NCBI GenBank assembly: GCA_910595805.1
Contig: CAJVCK010000036.1
Location: 1 to 5,253 of the forward strand
Direction: 5' to 3'
Length of the DNA: 5,253 nt
Source: an uncultured Candidatus Thioglobus sp.
GTDB taxonomy: Bacteria > Pseudomonadota > Gammaproteobacteria > PS1 > Thioglobaceae
The translations under genes and the position numbers were made by a program. The notes beneath the pieces were generated by a model. It was not told the origin of the DNA and made no database searches. It was given only the letters and a program-made list of their open reading frames with translations. Shown one piece after another: positions 1 to 5,253 of this stretch (within the stretch, counting starts at the first letter, position 1; each line of letters opens with the position of its first letter).

Positions 1-37
1 TAGTTATTAACGCCGCTACTACGATAGCATTGTTAGT
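1..37. other. Short non-coding tail downstream of btuB
   Basis: These 37 bases follow the btuB stop on the minus strand. I see no ribosome site with an open frame, no GC-rich hairpin followed by a T-tract, and no RNA gene. A terminator, if any, lies beyond the window edge. Confidence 0.5.
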
Positions 38-1885
38 TTAGAATTTATAGGTAATTCCTAAGCTAACCGTTCTACCAAGTTGGTTATAGCTGCTTACAAT
101 TGTGTAGTCCTTATCTAAGGCATTGTTAATCTTTAGTGATGCAATGGTATCGGTATTGTAGTTATATGCTGTGCTTAAGTTTACTAAGGTATATCCAGGT
201 AATATGGTTGTATCAATACTTGACGATTTCTTGATTACTTGTACATTTGAGATAAATTTTCCATATGTTTTGTTGATGCTTAAATTTGTGGTATTTTTAG
301 GCCTTCTTTTTTGTTGAAATAAACTGCCGTCAAGTTTACTGTTGACATAATTATGACTAGTATTAATATCGTAACCCTTTATGTTTGTATTTAATGAGAA
401 TTCAACGCCTTTGATATTTAGTTTAGATTTGTTACTATAAAAATCTGGTGTATATACTCCACCATCTGTACATCCTACTGTTGGCCAGTTTGAGTAATCA
501 AGGGTGCCAGCAGAACAACCAGCCCAATTGTAATCAATTAAACTTTTAATTTTATTTCTATAAAATTTAATATTGGAATCACCCCAGTCAAAATGTTGCT
601 CTATGCCAAATTCAATATTTTTTGAAGCCTCTGGCTTTAAGCTAGAAGTTGCTCCATAATTTATTTGGTAAATAGCAGGTGCATAAAAGGCAGTTCCATA
701 TGTGCCAGTTAGTCGAGTATCGTTATTTATATTTTTAGCAATCCCAAGATTGTAAACTGTCTCATTGCCAAAATCACTATGATTAATAAAACGTAAACCA
801 GTGTTAATGTCAATTTCATTAATATTTCTTTGGAAATTAAAATAGACATCGTTACTTGATAAAGTTTTATTGGCAGTAATATCCTTATCGTCAATTTTTG
901 ATAAACCGATATTTAACAAAGAATCAGTCAAATTAATCGTATTTAATAAAGTTAAGTCGGTTTTTTTAAATGTTTTTCCGTATGCATCGGCAGCCCCATT
1001 GTCAATATTTTTCCTAGCCTGATCAACTGTATTGTAAGATAATTTTGCATTCCAGGCTGTGTAGATATCTTTATCGAAACTTAAGCCTTTTTTGAGTGTT
1101 GTTTTGTTAGCTACACAATTATTAACATCGGATCCATAACATCCGTCATATCCTGTGTCATTTTCACTTGACGAAACATCAAAGATAATTTTTGTGTTTT
1201 TCGTATTTATTCCAATCTTTAAGTTAGTTGCGTGATCTGTTATACCATCTTTTTCATTGTTGGCAATCTTGGCAGAAATGCCATCTGTTGAATATCTATT
1301 AGAGCTTAACCTGATAAAGTTATCATTATCACCAGCGCTTGCTGTAAAGTTATAATTTTTAGAATTATGTGTTCCAGCTGTAATGCTCAGGCTTGCCTTT
1401 CTGCCATCTGCACCTTTCTTGGTTGTAATAGATACAACCCCACCAATTGCACCGCTGCCATATAAAACAGATGAAGAGCCTTTAATGATTTCAATTTTTT
1501 CAATATCATTAAGAGAAACGCTTTTCAATGCATAACCAACCGCTCCATCTGTGCTTGATATGTCATTGATACTAACGCCATCAACTAATACCAAAGTATG
1601 CCTTGCTTCATTGCCCCTTAGAAAGACGGCAGGAATGTTGCCTTGTGGATTTACCAAACCAGTAGATGGCACAGTTGCTAGTAACTCTAAAAAACTATGT
1701 GCACCACTTTTCTCAATGTCGCTTCTAGTTAGTGTAATAGTAGAAGAAATTGATCCAATCACTGGATTCTCAGTTCGATATTCAGTATTTAGATAAATAG
1801 GAATAGGGCCTAATACTGCATTGGTTGCTGTAGTAAAAGTCAGTGAAACAGTTGCAAGGACGAAAGAAATTTTTTTGAAGTTCAT
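38..1885 (-). CDS. btuB: TonB-dependent outer-membrane cobalamin receptor (BtuB-like)
   Basis: This 615-residue protein is probably the outer-membrane receptor that takes up vitamin B12 using TonB-ExbB-ExbD energy. E. coli BtuB is 614 residues. A Sec signal peptide covers about residues 1-23 (MNFKK, a hydrophobic run, then TNA before the likely cut). A loose TonB-box candidate lies near residues 29-37 (PIYLNTEYR). The plug domain spans about 45-158, with FLRGNEARHTLVLVDG (88-103), the IEKIEIIKG strand (128-136) and LYGSGAIGGVVSITT (141-155). The rest is a beta-barrel. BtuB-like stretches include YGTAFYAPAIYQ (396-407), LKPEASKNIEFG (416-427), FYRNKIKSLIDY (441-452) and the C-terminal NALDKDYTIVSSYNQLGR, ending in the terminal Phe typical of outer-membrane barrels. 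A cobalamin riboswitch in its leader strongly supports B12 over iron-siderophore transport. The start is chosen because it begins the signal peptide. The ribosome site is weak (AGAG, 5 bases upstream). Two cysteine pairs (249/257 and 457/472) are unusual. Substrate is inferred, not shown; a cobinamide or related corrinoid is possible. Confidence 0.9.
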   Translation of the reverse strand: MNFKKISFVLATVSLTFTTATNAVLGPIPIYLNTEYRTENPVIGSISSTITLTRSDIEKSGAHSFLELLATVPSTGLVNPQGNIPAVFLRGNEARHTLVLVDGVSINDISSTDGAVGYALKSVSLNDIEKIEIIKGSSSVLYGSGAIGGVVSITTKKGADGRKASLSITAGTHNSKNYNFTASAGDNDNFIRLSSNRYSTDGISAKIANNEKDGITDHATNLKIGINTKNTKIIFDVSSSENDTGYDGCYGSDVNNCVANKTTLKKGLSFDKDIYTAWNAKLSYNTVDQARKNIDNGAADAYGKTFKKTDLTLLNTINLTDSLLNIGLSKIDDKDITANKTLSSNDVYFNFQRNINEIDINTGLRFINHSDFGNETVYNLGIAKNINNDTRLTGTYGTAFYAPAIYQINYGATSSLKPEASKNIEFGIEQHFDWGDSNIKFYRNKIKSLIDYNWAGCSAGTLDYSNWPTVGCTDGGVYTPDFYSNKSKLNIKGVEFSLNTNIKGYDINTSHNYVNSKLDGSLFQQKRRPKNTTNLSINKTYGKFISNVQVIKKSSSIDTTILPGYTLVNLSTAYNYNTDTIASLKINNALDKDYTIVSSYNQLGRTVSLGITYKF

Positions 1886-1890
1886 GATTG

Positions 1891-1908
1891 CTCTGTTAAT
1901 TGTTTAAC
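1891..1908 (-). promoter_or_regulatory. btuB ribosome-binding site with abutting hairpin
   Basis: On the minus strand GTTAA-ACAA-TTAAC (1908-1895) forms a 5-bp hairpin that ends directly next to AGAG (1894-1891), the only Shine-Dalgarno-like sequence ahead of the btuB ATG, with a 5-base spacer. The site is weak. Control of its accessibility by the upstream riboswitch would fit translational regulation, but this is inferred. Confidence 0.4.
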
Positions 1909-1920
1909 GAGCGCGAGAAT

Positions 1921-1941
1921 GATATACATAAAATGTATATC
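1921..1941 (-). other. Perfect 9-bp hairpin in the btuB leader
   Basis: The arms GATATACAT and ATGTATATC are perfect reverse complements separated by AAA on the plus strand, which is UUU in the btuB leader RNA. It lies between the riboswitch aptamer and the btuB start. The stem is AT-rich and no U-tract follows, so it is not a standard intrinsic terminator. It may be part of the riboswitch expression platform, or a DNA-binding dyad since the symmetry exists in both forms. It does not match the Fur, CRP/FNR or TyrR consensus sites that I know. Confidence 0.55.
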
Positions 1942-1942
1942 T

Positions 1943-2059
1943 ATTACTCACTACCCATCGTAGTTTTTAATTCATTTATTCGAATATGTATCGGACTTTA
2001 CCGTTGCGAGGGCAGTGTTGGAGTTACACCAACTTCCAGTGATTCAAACAGTGGGTAAT
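1943..2059 (-). repeat. Inverted repeat flanking the riboswitch aptamer
   Basis: On the minus strand ATTACCCACT (2059-2050) can pair with AGTGAGTAAT (1952-1943) in 9 of 10 positions, enclosing the aptamer core. A competing register pairs TACCCA (2057-2052) perfectly with TGGGTA (1957-1952). If the transcript begins upstream of 2059 this could be an outer helix of the riboswitch with two alternative partners. If it begins near 2051, as the TATAAT at 2058-2063 predicts, most of the 5' arm is not transcribed and the repeat would be DNA-level or coincidental. Confidence 0.4.
1979..2048 (-). promoter_or_regulatory. Cobalamin riboswitch aptamer, compact (class II-like)
   Basis: Read on the minus strand, this leader carries the hallmark cobalamin aptamer blocks in order. 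GGTGTAACTCC (2030-2020) matches GGTGnAAnTCC, ACTGCCCTCGCAACGGTAA (2016-1998) matches the CTGCCCCGCAACTGTAA block, and AAGTCCGATACAT (1998-1986) resembles the start of the B12 box. GTTGG (2033-2029) and CCAAC (2021-2017) form a 5-bp hairpin with loop TGTAACT. TTTGAAT (2048-2042) pairs with ATTCGAA (1985-1979), 7 bp with one G-U, and closes the core. The long peripheral insert between the CGCAAC block and the B12 box seen in large adenosylcobalamin riboswitches is absent, so it resembles the compact class II architecture. It lies about 95 bases upstream of the btuB start on the same strand and should lower receptor synthesis when B12 is plentiful. Which cobalamin form it prefers cannot be read from the sequence. 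The outer boundaries are approximate. Confidence 0.88.
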
Positions 2060-2063
2060 TATA
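2058..2063 (-). promoter_or_regulatory. Candidate -10 box for btuB
   Basis: The minus strand has a perfect TATAAT here. A start about 7 bases downstream would begin the RNA near 2051, just before the first helix of the riboswitch aptamer at 2048, which is what one would expect. No good -35 hexamer sits 16-18 bases upstream (TCCATA or TTCCAT is all there is). An alternative minus-strand pair is TTTACA (2107-2112), a 17-base spacer and a weak TATTCC (2084-2089). The box is clear; the promoter assignment is inference. Confidence 0.45.
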
Positions 2064-2108
2064 CATACAAGGGTAACTATTATGGAATATGAAATAGCTA
2101 TTCTCATG

Positions 2109-2132
2109 TAAAATCTTTGATTTTTATATGAT
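2109..2132 (+). promoter_or_regulatory. Candidate -10 boxes for the serC-serA-pheA operon
   Basis: Two five-of-six matches to TATAAT precede serC on the plus strand: TAAAAT at 2109-2114 and TATGAT at 2127-2132. Neither has a recognisable -35 hexamer at 16-18 bases. The first would give a leader of about 30 bases and is the more plausible; the second would start the RNA almost on the ribosome-binding site. The weak match means the true promoter could lie elsewhere or depend on an activator. Confidence 0.25.
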
Positions 2133-2137
2133 TAAGT

Positions 2138-2142
2138 AGGAG
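2138..2142 (+). promoter_or_regulatory. serC ribosome-binding site
   Basis: AGGAG lies 9 bases before the ATG at 2152 but only 3 bases before the in-frame GTG at 2146. The spacing, and the match of the N-terminus MSQVYNFSAGPAML to known SerC proteins, decide for the ATG at 2152. Confidence 0.8.
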
Positions 2143-2151
2143 TGAGTGAAG

Positions 2152-3231
2152 ATGAGCCAGGTTTACAATTTTAGTGCCGGCCCTGCAATGCTACCAGCGC
2201 AGGTTACAAAACTAATGCAAGAAGAGTTATTGGAGTACGGCAATGCCAAGGCATCAGTTATGGAAATATCTCACCGTGGTGCTGATTTTATGGCGATGGC
2301 ACAAAAATCAGAACAAGACCTTAGAGACTTGATGAACATTCCTGAAAACTATAAAGTTTTGTTTCTTCAAGGTGGTGCTTCAGCGCAGTTTTCAATGGTG
2401 CCAATTAACTTACTTCGCGGTAAAACTAAGGCAAATTATGCTCATACTGGTCACTGGTCAAAAAAAGCGATTGCCGAAGGTCAGCGTTATTGTGATGTAA
2501 ACATCTGTACAGATAGCTCAGGTAACAAATATACCAATATTGATGATTTCTCAAATTGGAATATTGATGAGGATGGTGCTTACCTACATTACACGCCAAA
2601 TGAAACTATTGCTGGTTTAGAGTTTGATTATGTTCCTGAAGTGGATATGCCGCTAGTAGCTGATATGTCATCTACAATTTTATCGCGTGAAATTGATGTC
2701 TCTAAATATGGCGTGATCTATGCAGGTGCACAAAAGAACATCAGTATTTCTGGTTTAACTATTGTGATTGTAAGGGAAGATTTAATCGGTGATGTGGTTG
2801 CTAATCAGCCAATCTTATTTGATTACGCAACACAGGCGAATAACGATTCAATGTATAACACACCAGCTACATACCCATGGTATGTAGCTGGTCGTGTGTT
2901 TGAGTGGCTAAAAGAACAGGGTGGATTGAGCGCAATGGCTAAGATTAATGAAACAAAGGCTAAGACACTTTATGACGCAATTGATAACTCTGATTTTTAT
3001 TCAAATCCAGTAGCAGAAAAATATCGCTCTTGGATGAATGTGCCATTTTTATTAGCCAATGAAGATCTGAATGGTTTGTTTTTAGAAAAAGCGGCGGAGC
3101 GTGATTTAATTACACTTAAAGGTCATCGTTCTGTGGGCGGTATGCGCGCAAGTATTTACAATGCAATGCCACAAGAAGGTATTGATTCATTGGTTGGTTT
3201 TATGAAAGATTTTGAAAAGGAAAATGCATAA
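2152..3231 (+). CDS. serC: Phosphoserine aminotransferase SerC
   Basis: SerC is a cytoplasmic PLP enzyme that transaminates 3-phosphohydroxypyruvate with glutamate to O-phosphoserine, the second step of serine synthesis. In many gammaproteobacteria it also acts in pyridoxal phosphate synthesis. The 359-residue product covers the full family length (E. coli 362) and is Pseudomonas-like, with FNFSAGPAML-type N-terminus, EWLKEQGG, RSWMNVPF and LKGHRSVGGMRASIYNA. The PLP lysine is Lys195 in YAGAQKN. Other active-site positions inferred by alignment to E. coli are His41-Arg42, Trp102, Thr152, Asp171, Gln194 and Asn236-Thr237. The segment after the PLP lysine reads NISISG instead of the usual NIGP(A/S)G, which is odd. 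It is first in a tight operon: serA begins on its stop codon. The start is ATG 2152, set by the AGGAG spacing and family N-terminus; an upstream GTG would add only Met-Lys. Confidence 0.97.
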   Translation: MSQVYNFSAGPAMLPAQVTKLMQEELLEYGNAKASVMEISHRGADFMAMAQKSEQDLRDLMNIPENYKVLFLQGGASAQFSMVPINLLRGKTKANYAHTGHWSKKAIAEGQRYCDVNICTDSSGNKYTNIDDFSNWNIDEDGAYLHYTPNETIAGLEFDYVPEVDMPLVADMSSTILSREIDVSKYGVIYAGAQKNISISGLTIVIVREDLIGDVVANQPILFDYATQANNDSMYNTPATYPWYVAGRVFEWLKEQGGLSAMAKINETKAKTLYDAIDNSDFYSNPVAEKYRSWMNVPFLLANEDLNGLFLEKAAERDLITLKGHRSVGGMRASIYNAMPQEGIDSLVGFMKDFEKENA

Positions 3232-4388
3232 TGGTCAAGGTACAAACACTTAATAATATTTCACCTATTGGCTTAGATAAATTACCAAGAGAGGGTTATG
3301 AAGTAGCCTCAGAAATGAGCGATCCAGACGCAATATTGGTACGTAGTGCCAAAATGCATGATATGGAGATTGGTGATAATTTAAAAGCAGTTGGTCGTGC
3401 GGGTGCAGGTGTAAACAATATTCCACTTGATAAAATGAGCGATAAAGGTGTGGTGGTATTTAATGCACCAGGGGCTAATGCAAATGCAGTAAAAGAATTG
3501 GTGATTTCATCTATGCTTTTATCTAGTCGTAATATTTGCCAGGCATGGAATTACGTTAATGGATTGCCGTTAGATAACTTAAAGACTGCCATTGAAGATG
3601 GCAAGAAAAATTATGCTGGCTCAGAATTACCAGGCAAAACACTTGGTATTGTTGGTCTCGGTGCGATTGGCGTGCAAATTGCCAATGCAGCACACGCACT
3701 CGGCATGAAAGTAATTGGTTTTGATCCATCAATTACCATCAAAAGTGCTTGGAAATTATCAGCAGAAGTTGAGCAGGCATTGAGTGTTGATGAGTTGTTT
3801 TCACAAAGTGATTTTGTTTCGTTTCATGTGCCATTGGTTGAAGGCACTAAGAATTTACTCAACGAAGAGCGTATTGCTTTATTGCCAGAGGGTGCGACTA
3901 TTCTTAACTTTGCCCGTGACGGCATTATTGATGAAGACGCCTTAATCACAGCACTTGAAGCTGGAAAGGTTAAATACTACGTTACAGATTTCCCAATAGA
4001 TGATAAAAAAGATCATGAACGCGTGATTGCATTACCACATTTAGGCGCATCAACCGCTGAAGCGGAAGATAACTGTGCAATTATGGTGGCAAATCAGATT
4101 AAAGATTATCTTGAAAATGGCAACATTTTGAATTCAGTGAATTTCCCTGAAGCAAAGATGCCAAGAGCAGGTAAAGAGCGTTTAGCAATAACACATCAGA
4201 ATATTCCAAATATGGTAGGTCAAATTTCAACAGCAATTGCTGATGCAGACGCTAATATTGTTGATATGTTGAACAAATCAAGAGACGATGTTGCTTATAC
4301 TTTAATTGACCTAGAGAGTGAAATTTCTGATACAGTAATCGATAATTTGAAACAGATTGAAGGCATCTTAACAGTAAGAGGTCTTTAG
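3231..4388 (+). CDS. serA: D-3-phosphoglycerate dehydrogenase, short ACT-containing form
   Basis: SerA performs the NAD-dependent oxidation of 3-phosphoglycerate to 3-phosphohydroxypyruvate, the committed step of serine synthesis and the substrate supply for SerC. The protein has 385 residues against 410 in E. coli and resembles the short form common in Clostridia and Bacteroidetes. The N-terminal half of the substrate domain is followed by the NAD fold with GLGAIG (142-147) and Asp165. Arg229 (NFARDG) and His270 (ALPHLGAST) are the catalytic Arg and His. The position of the catalytic Glu (FPxE) holds Asp257 (FPIDD). A C-terminal ACT domain covers about 315-385. His322, Asn324 and Asn342 match the serine-binding residues of E. 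coli SerA, so feedback inhibition by serine is plausible. Its ATG shares one base with the serC stop (TAATG), and AAGGA (3217-3221) inside serC is the ribosome site, which suggests translational coupling. Closely related 2-hydroxyacid dehydrogenases are less likely given the ACT domain and context. Confidence 0.94.
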   Translation: MVKVQTLNNISPIGLDKLPREGYEVASEMSDPDAILVRSAKMHDMEIGDNLKAVGRAGAGVNNIPLDKMSDKGVVVFNAPGANANAVKELVISSMLLSSRNICQAWNYVNGLPLDNLKTAIEDGKKNYAGSELPGKTLGIVGLGAIGVQIANAAHALGMKVIGFDPSITIKSAWKLSAEVEQALSVDELFSQSDFVSFHVPLVEGTKNLLNEERIALLPEGATILNFARDGIIDEDALITALEAGKVKYYVTDFPIDDKKDHERVIALPHLGASTAEAEDNCAIMVANQIKDYLENGNILNSVNFPEAKMPRAGKERLAITHQNIPNMVGQISTAIADADANIVDMLNKSRDDVAYTLIDLESEISDTVIDNLKQIEGILTVRGL

Positions 4389-4396
4389 ACAATAAA

Positions 4397-5253
4397 ATGG
4401 CTAAAAAAACACTAGACGATCTAAGAGTTGAGATTGATGCGCTGGATAGAGAAATTCAGTCGTTAATCGGTGCCCGAGCTGAGCTCGCCTCAGCAGTAGC
4501 AGAAGTTAAAAAATCTGCACATGATCAAAGTGTTTTTTACCGTCCTGAACGTGAAGCTCAAGTATTGCGTGCAATTATTGAACGCAATGATAATTTGTTA
4601 AAAGACAAAGATATGGCGCATATTTTCCGTGAGATTATGTCAGCCTGTCTTGCTTTGGAGCAACCACTTAATATTGCTTATTTGGGGCCTGAAGGTACTT
4701 TTACGCAAGAGGCAGCTTTGAAGCATTTTGGCCATGCAGTGTCGACACTTGATTGTGGTAATATTGATGAAATTTTCCATCAAGTTGAAAAAGGTAATGC
4801 CCATTATGGGGTTGTGCCAATTGAAAACTCATCAAATGGTGTGGTTGGTGCTACGGTTGATATGCTCTATTCTCAAGGACTTAAGATTTGTGGTGAAGTT
4901 GAGATTTCAATTCAACATCAATTAATGATGGCTGATCAATCGCAAGAAATTAAATTGATATATGCGCATCAACAGGCACTTGATCAATGCCAGCGATGGT
5001 TAGGCAATCATTATCCAAATGCCGATCTAAAAGCTGTAGCATCTAATGCCTTGGCGGCGAGGTTAGTTAAAGATGAAGCGTCTTCTGCTGCGATTGCATC
5101 AGAAGCAGCTTTAGGCTTGTATGGGTTAGATCGAGTTGCTAAAAATATTGAAGACAAAACTGGCAATGTCACACGATTCTTAGTGCTTGGCAAAGAGGAT
5201 GTTGCACCTTCAAGCAAAGACAAAACTTCGATTTTAGTAGTAACTAAGCATGA
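4397..5253 (+). CDS. pheA: Bifunctional chorismate mutase/prephenate dehydratase PheA, 3' end cut by window
   Basis: PheA (P-protein) converts chorismate to prephenate and then to phenylpyruvate, the first steps of the phenylalanine branch, in the cytoplasm. The 285 visible residues run open to the window edge. Pseudomonas-type PheA has about 365, so roughly 80 residues are missing. Residues 1-88 are an AroQ chorismate mutase with Arg10, Arg27, Lys38, Arg52, Glu53 and Gln89 at active-site positions and the YRPERE signature (48-53). The prephenate dehydratase domain follows, with AYLGPEGTFTQEAA (94-107), VVPIENSSNG (139-148) and GNVTRF (256-261), including the catalytic Thr259-Arg260-Phe261. 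KTSILVVTKH (276-285) is the start of the C-terminal ACT domain that normally binds phenylalanine; it lies outside the window. It sits 8 bases after serA. No close Shine-Dalgarno is seen (AGAGG at 4377-4381 is 15 bases away), so translation may be coupled to serA. The ATG at 4397 matches the family N-terminus. Next genes would be expected to be hisC, tyrA or aroA. Confidence 0.96.
   Translation, partial: MAKKTLDDLRVEIDALDREIQSLIGARAELASAVAEVKKSAHDQSVFYRPEREAQVLRAIIERNDNLLKDKDMAHIFREIMSACLALEQPLNIAYLGPEGTFTQEAALKHFGHAVSTLDCGNIDEIFHQVEKGNAHYGVVPIENSSNGVVGATVDMLYSQGLKICGEVEISIQHQLMMADQSQEIKLIYAHQQALDQCQRWLGNHYPNADLKAVASNALAARLVKDEASSAAIASEAALGLYGLDRVAKNIEDKTGNVTRFLVLGKEDVAPSSKDKTSILVVTKH

Noticed and set aside
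1551..1796. Plus-strand 81-codon open frame
   Set aside because: It lies wholly antisense to the plug-domain coding region of btuB, has no ribosome site and no recognisable protein character.
1921..1941. Intrinsic terminator for the btuB leader
   Set aside because: The stem is AT-rich and no run of U follows on the minus strand, so it lacks both features of an intrinsic terminator.
2146..2151. GTG start for serC two codons upstream
   Set aside because: The AGGAG site would be only 3 bases away, and known SerC proteins begin at the equivalent of the ATG at 2152.
4728..4925. Plus-strand 65-codon open frame
   Set aside because: It is an out-of-frame shadow inside the prephenate dehydratase domain of pheA, whose own frame is clearly coding.
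5011..5223. Minus-strand 70-codon open frame
   Set aside because: It is antisense to pheA codons with conserved PheA sequence on the plus strand; nothing supports it as a gene.
1..5253. A wholly new defence, mobile or biosynthetic system
   Set aside because: All long coding regions are recognisable housekeeping or vitamin-uptake genes, and there are no repeats, transposases or unassigned gene clusters in the window.

Overview
The window is AT-rich chromosomal DNA, most likely from a gammaproteobacterium. SerC and PheA read like the Pseudomonas-type proteins. A serC...pheA string is part of the well-known gammaproteobacterial serC-pheA-(hisC-tyrA)-aroA-cmk-rpsA supraoperon. The low GC content and the serA gene inserted in that string could fit a marine or symbiotic sulfur-oxidiser of the Thioglobaceae (SUP05) kind, but that placement is only a guess from general character.

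Layout: bases 1-37 are a short tail with no visible gene. A complete btuB-like TonB-dependent cobalamin receptor lies on the minus strand (38-1885). The 266-base divergent intergenic region (1886-2151) holds, reading leftward toward btuB, a consensus -10 box, a compact cobalamin riboswitch aptamer (core about 1979-2048), a perfect hairpin (1921-1941) and a small hairpin abutting the weak btuB ribosome-binding site. Reading rightward it holds a weak candidate promoter and a strong ribosome-binding site for serC. On the plus strand follow serC (2152-3231), serA (3231-4388, overlapping serC by one base) and pheA (4397 to the window edge, truncated). These three are so tightly packed that they are almost certainly one operon.

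How the parts work together: SerA oxidises 3-phosphoglycerate to 3-phosphohydroxypyruvate and SerC transaminates it to phosphoserine, so the pair covers two consecutive steps of serine synthesis. SerC usually also serves vitamin B6 synthesis. PheA begins the phenylalanine branch from chorismate. On the other strand, the receptor imports cobalamin across the outer membrane and its mRNA leader senses cobalamin, giving feedback control. No functional tie between the receptor and the amino-acid operon is visible beyond sharing the divergent promoter region.

I found no mobile element, CRISPR array, tRNA, rRNA or convincing intrinsic terminator. Nothing here looks like a wholly undescribed system. 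The points most worth a second look are the compact riboswitch and its expression platform, the mixed-ancestry serC-serA pair, and residue changes in SerA and SerC next to catalytic positions.
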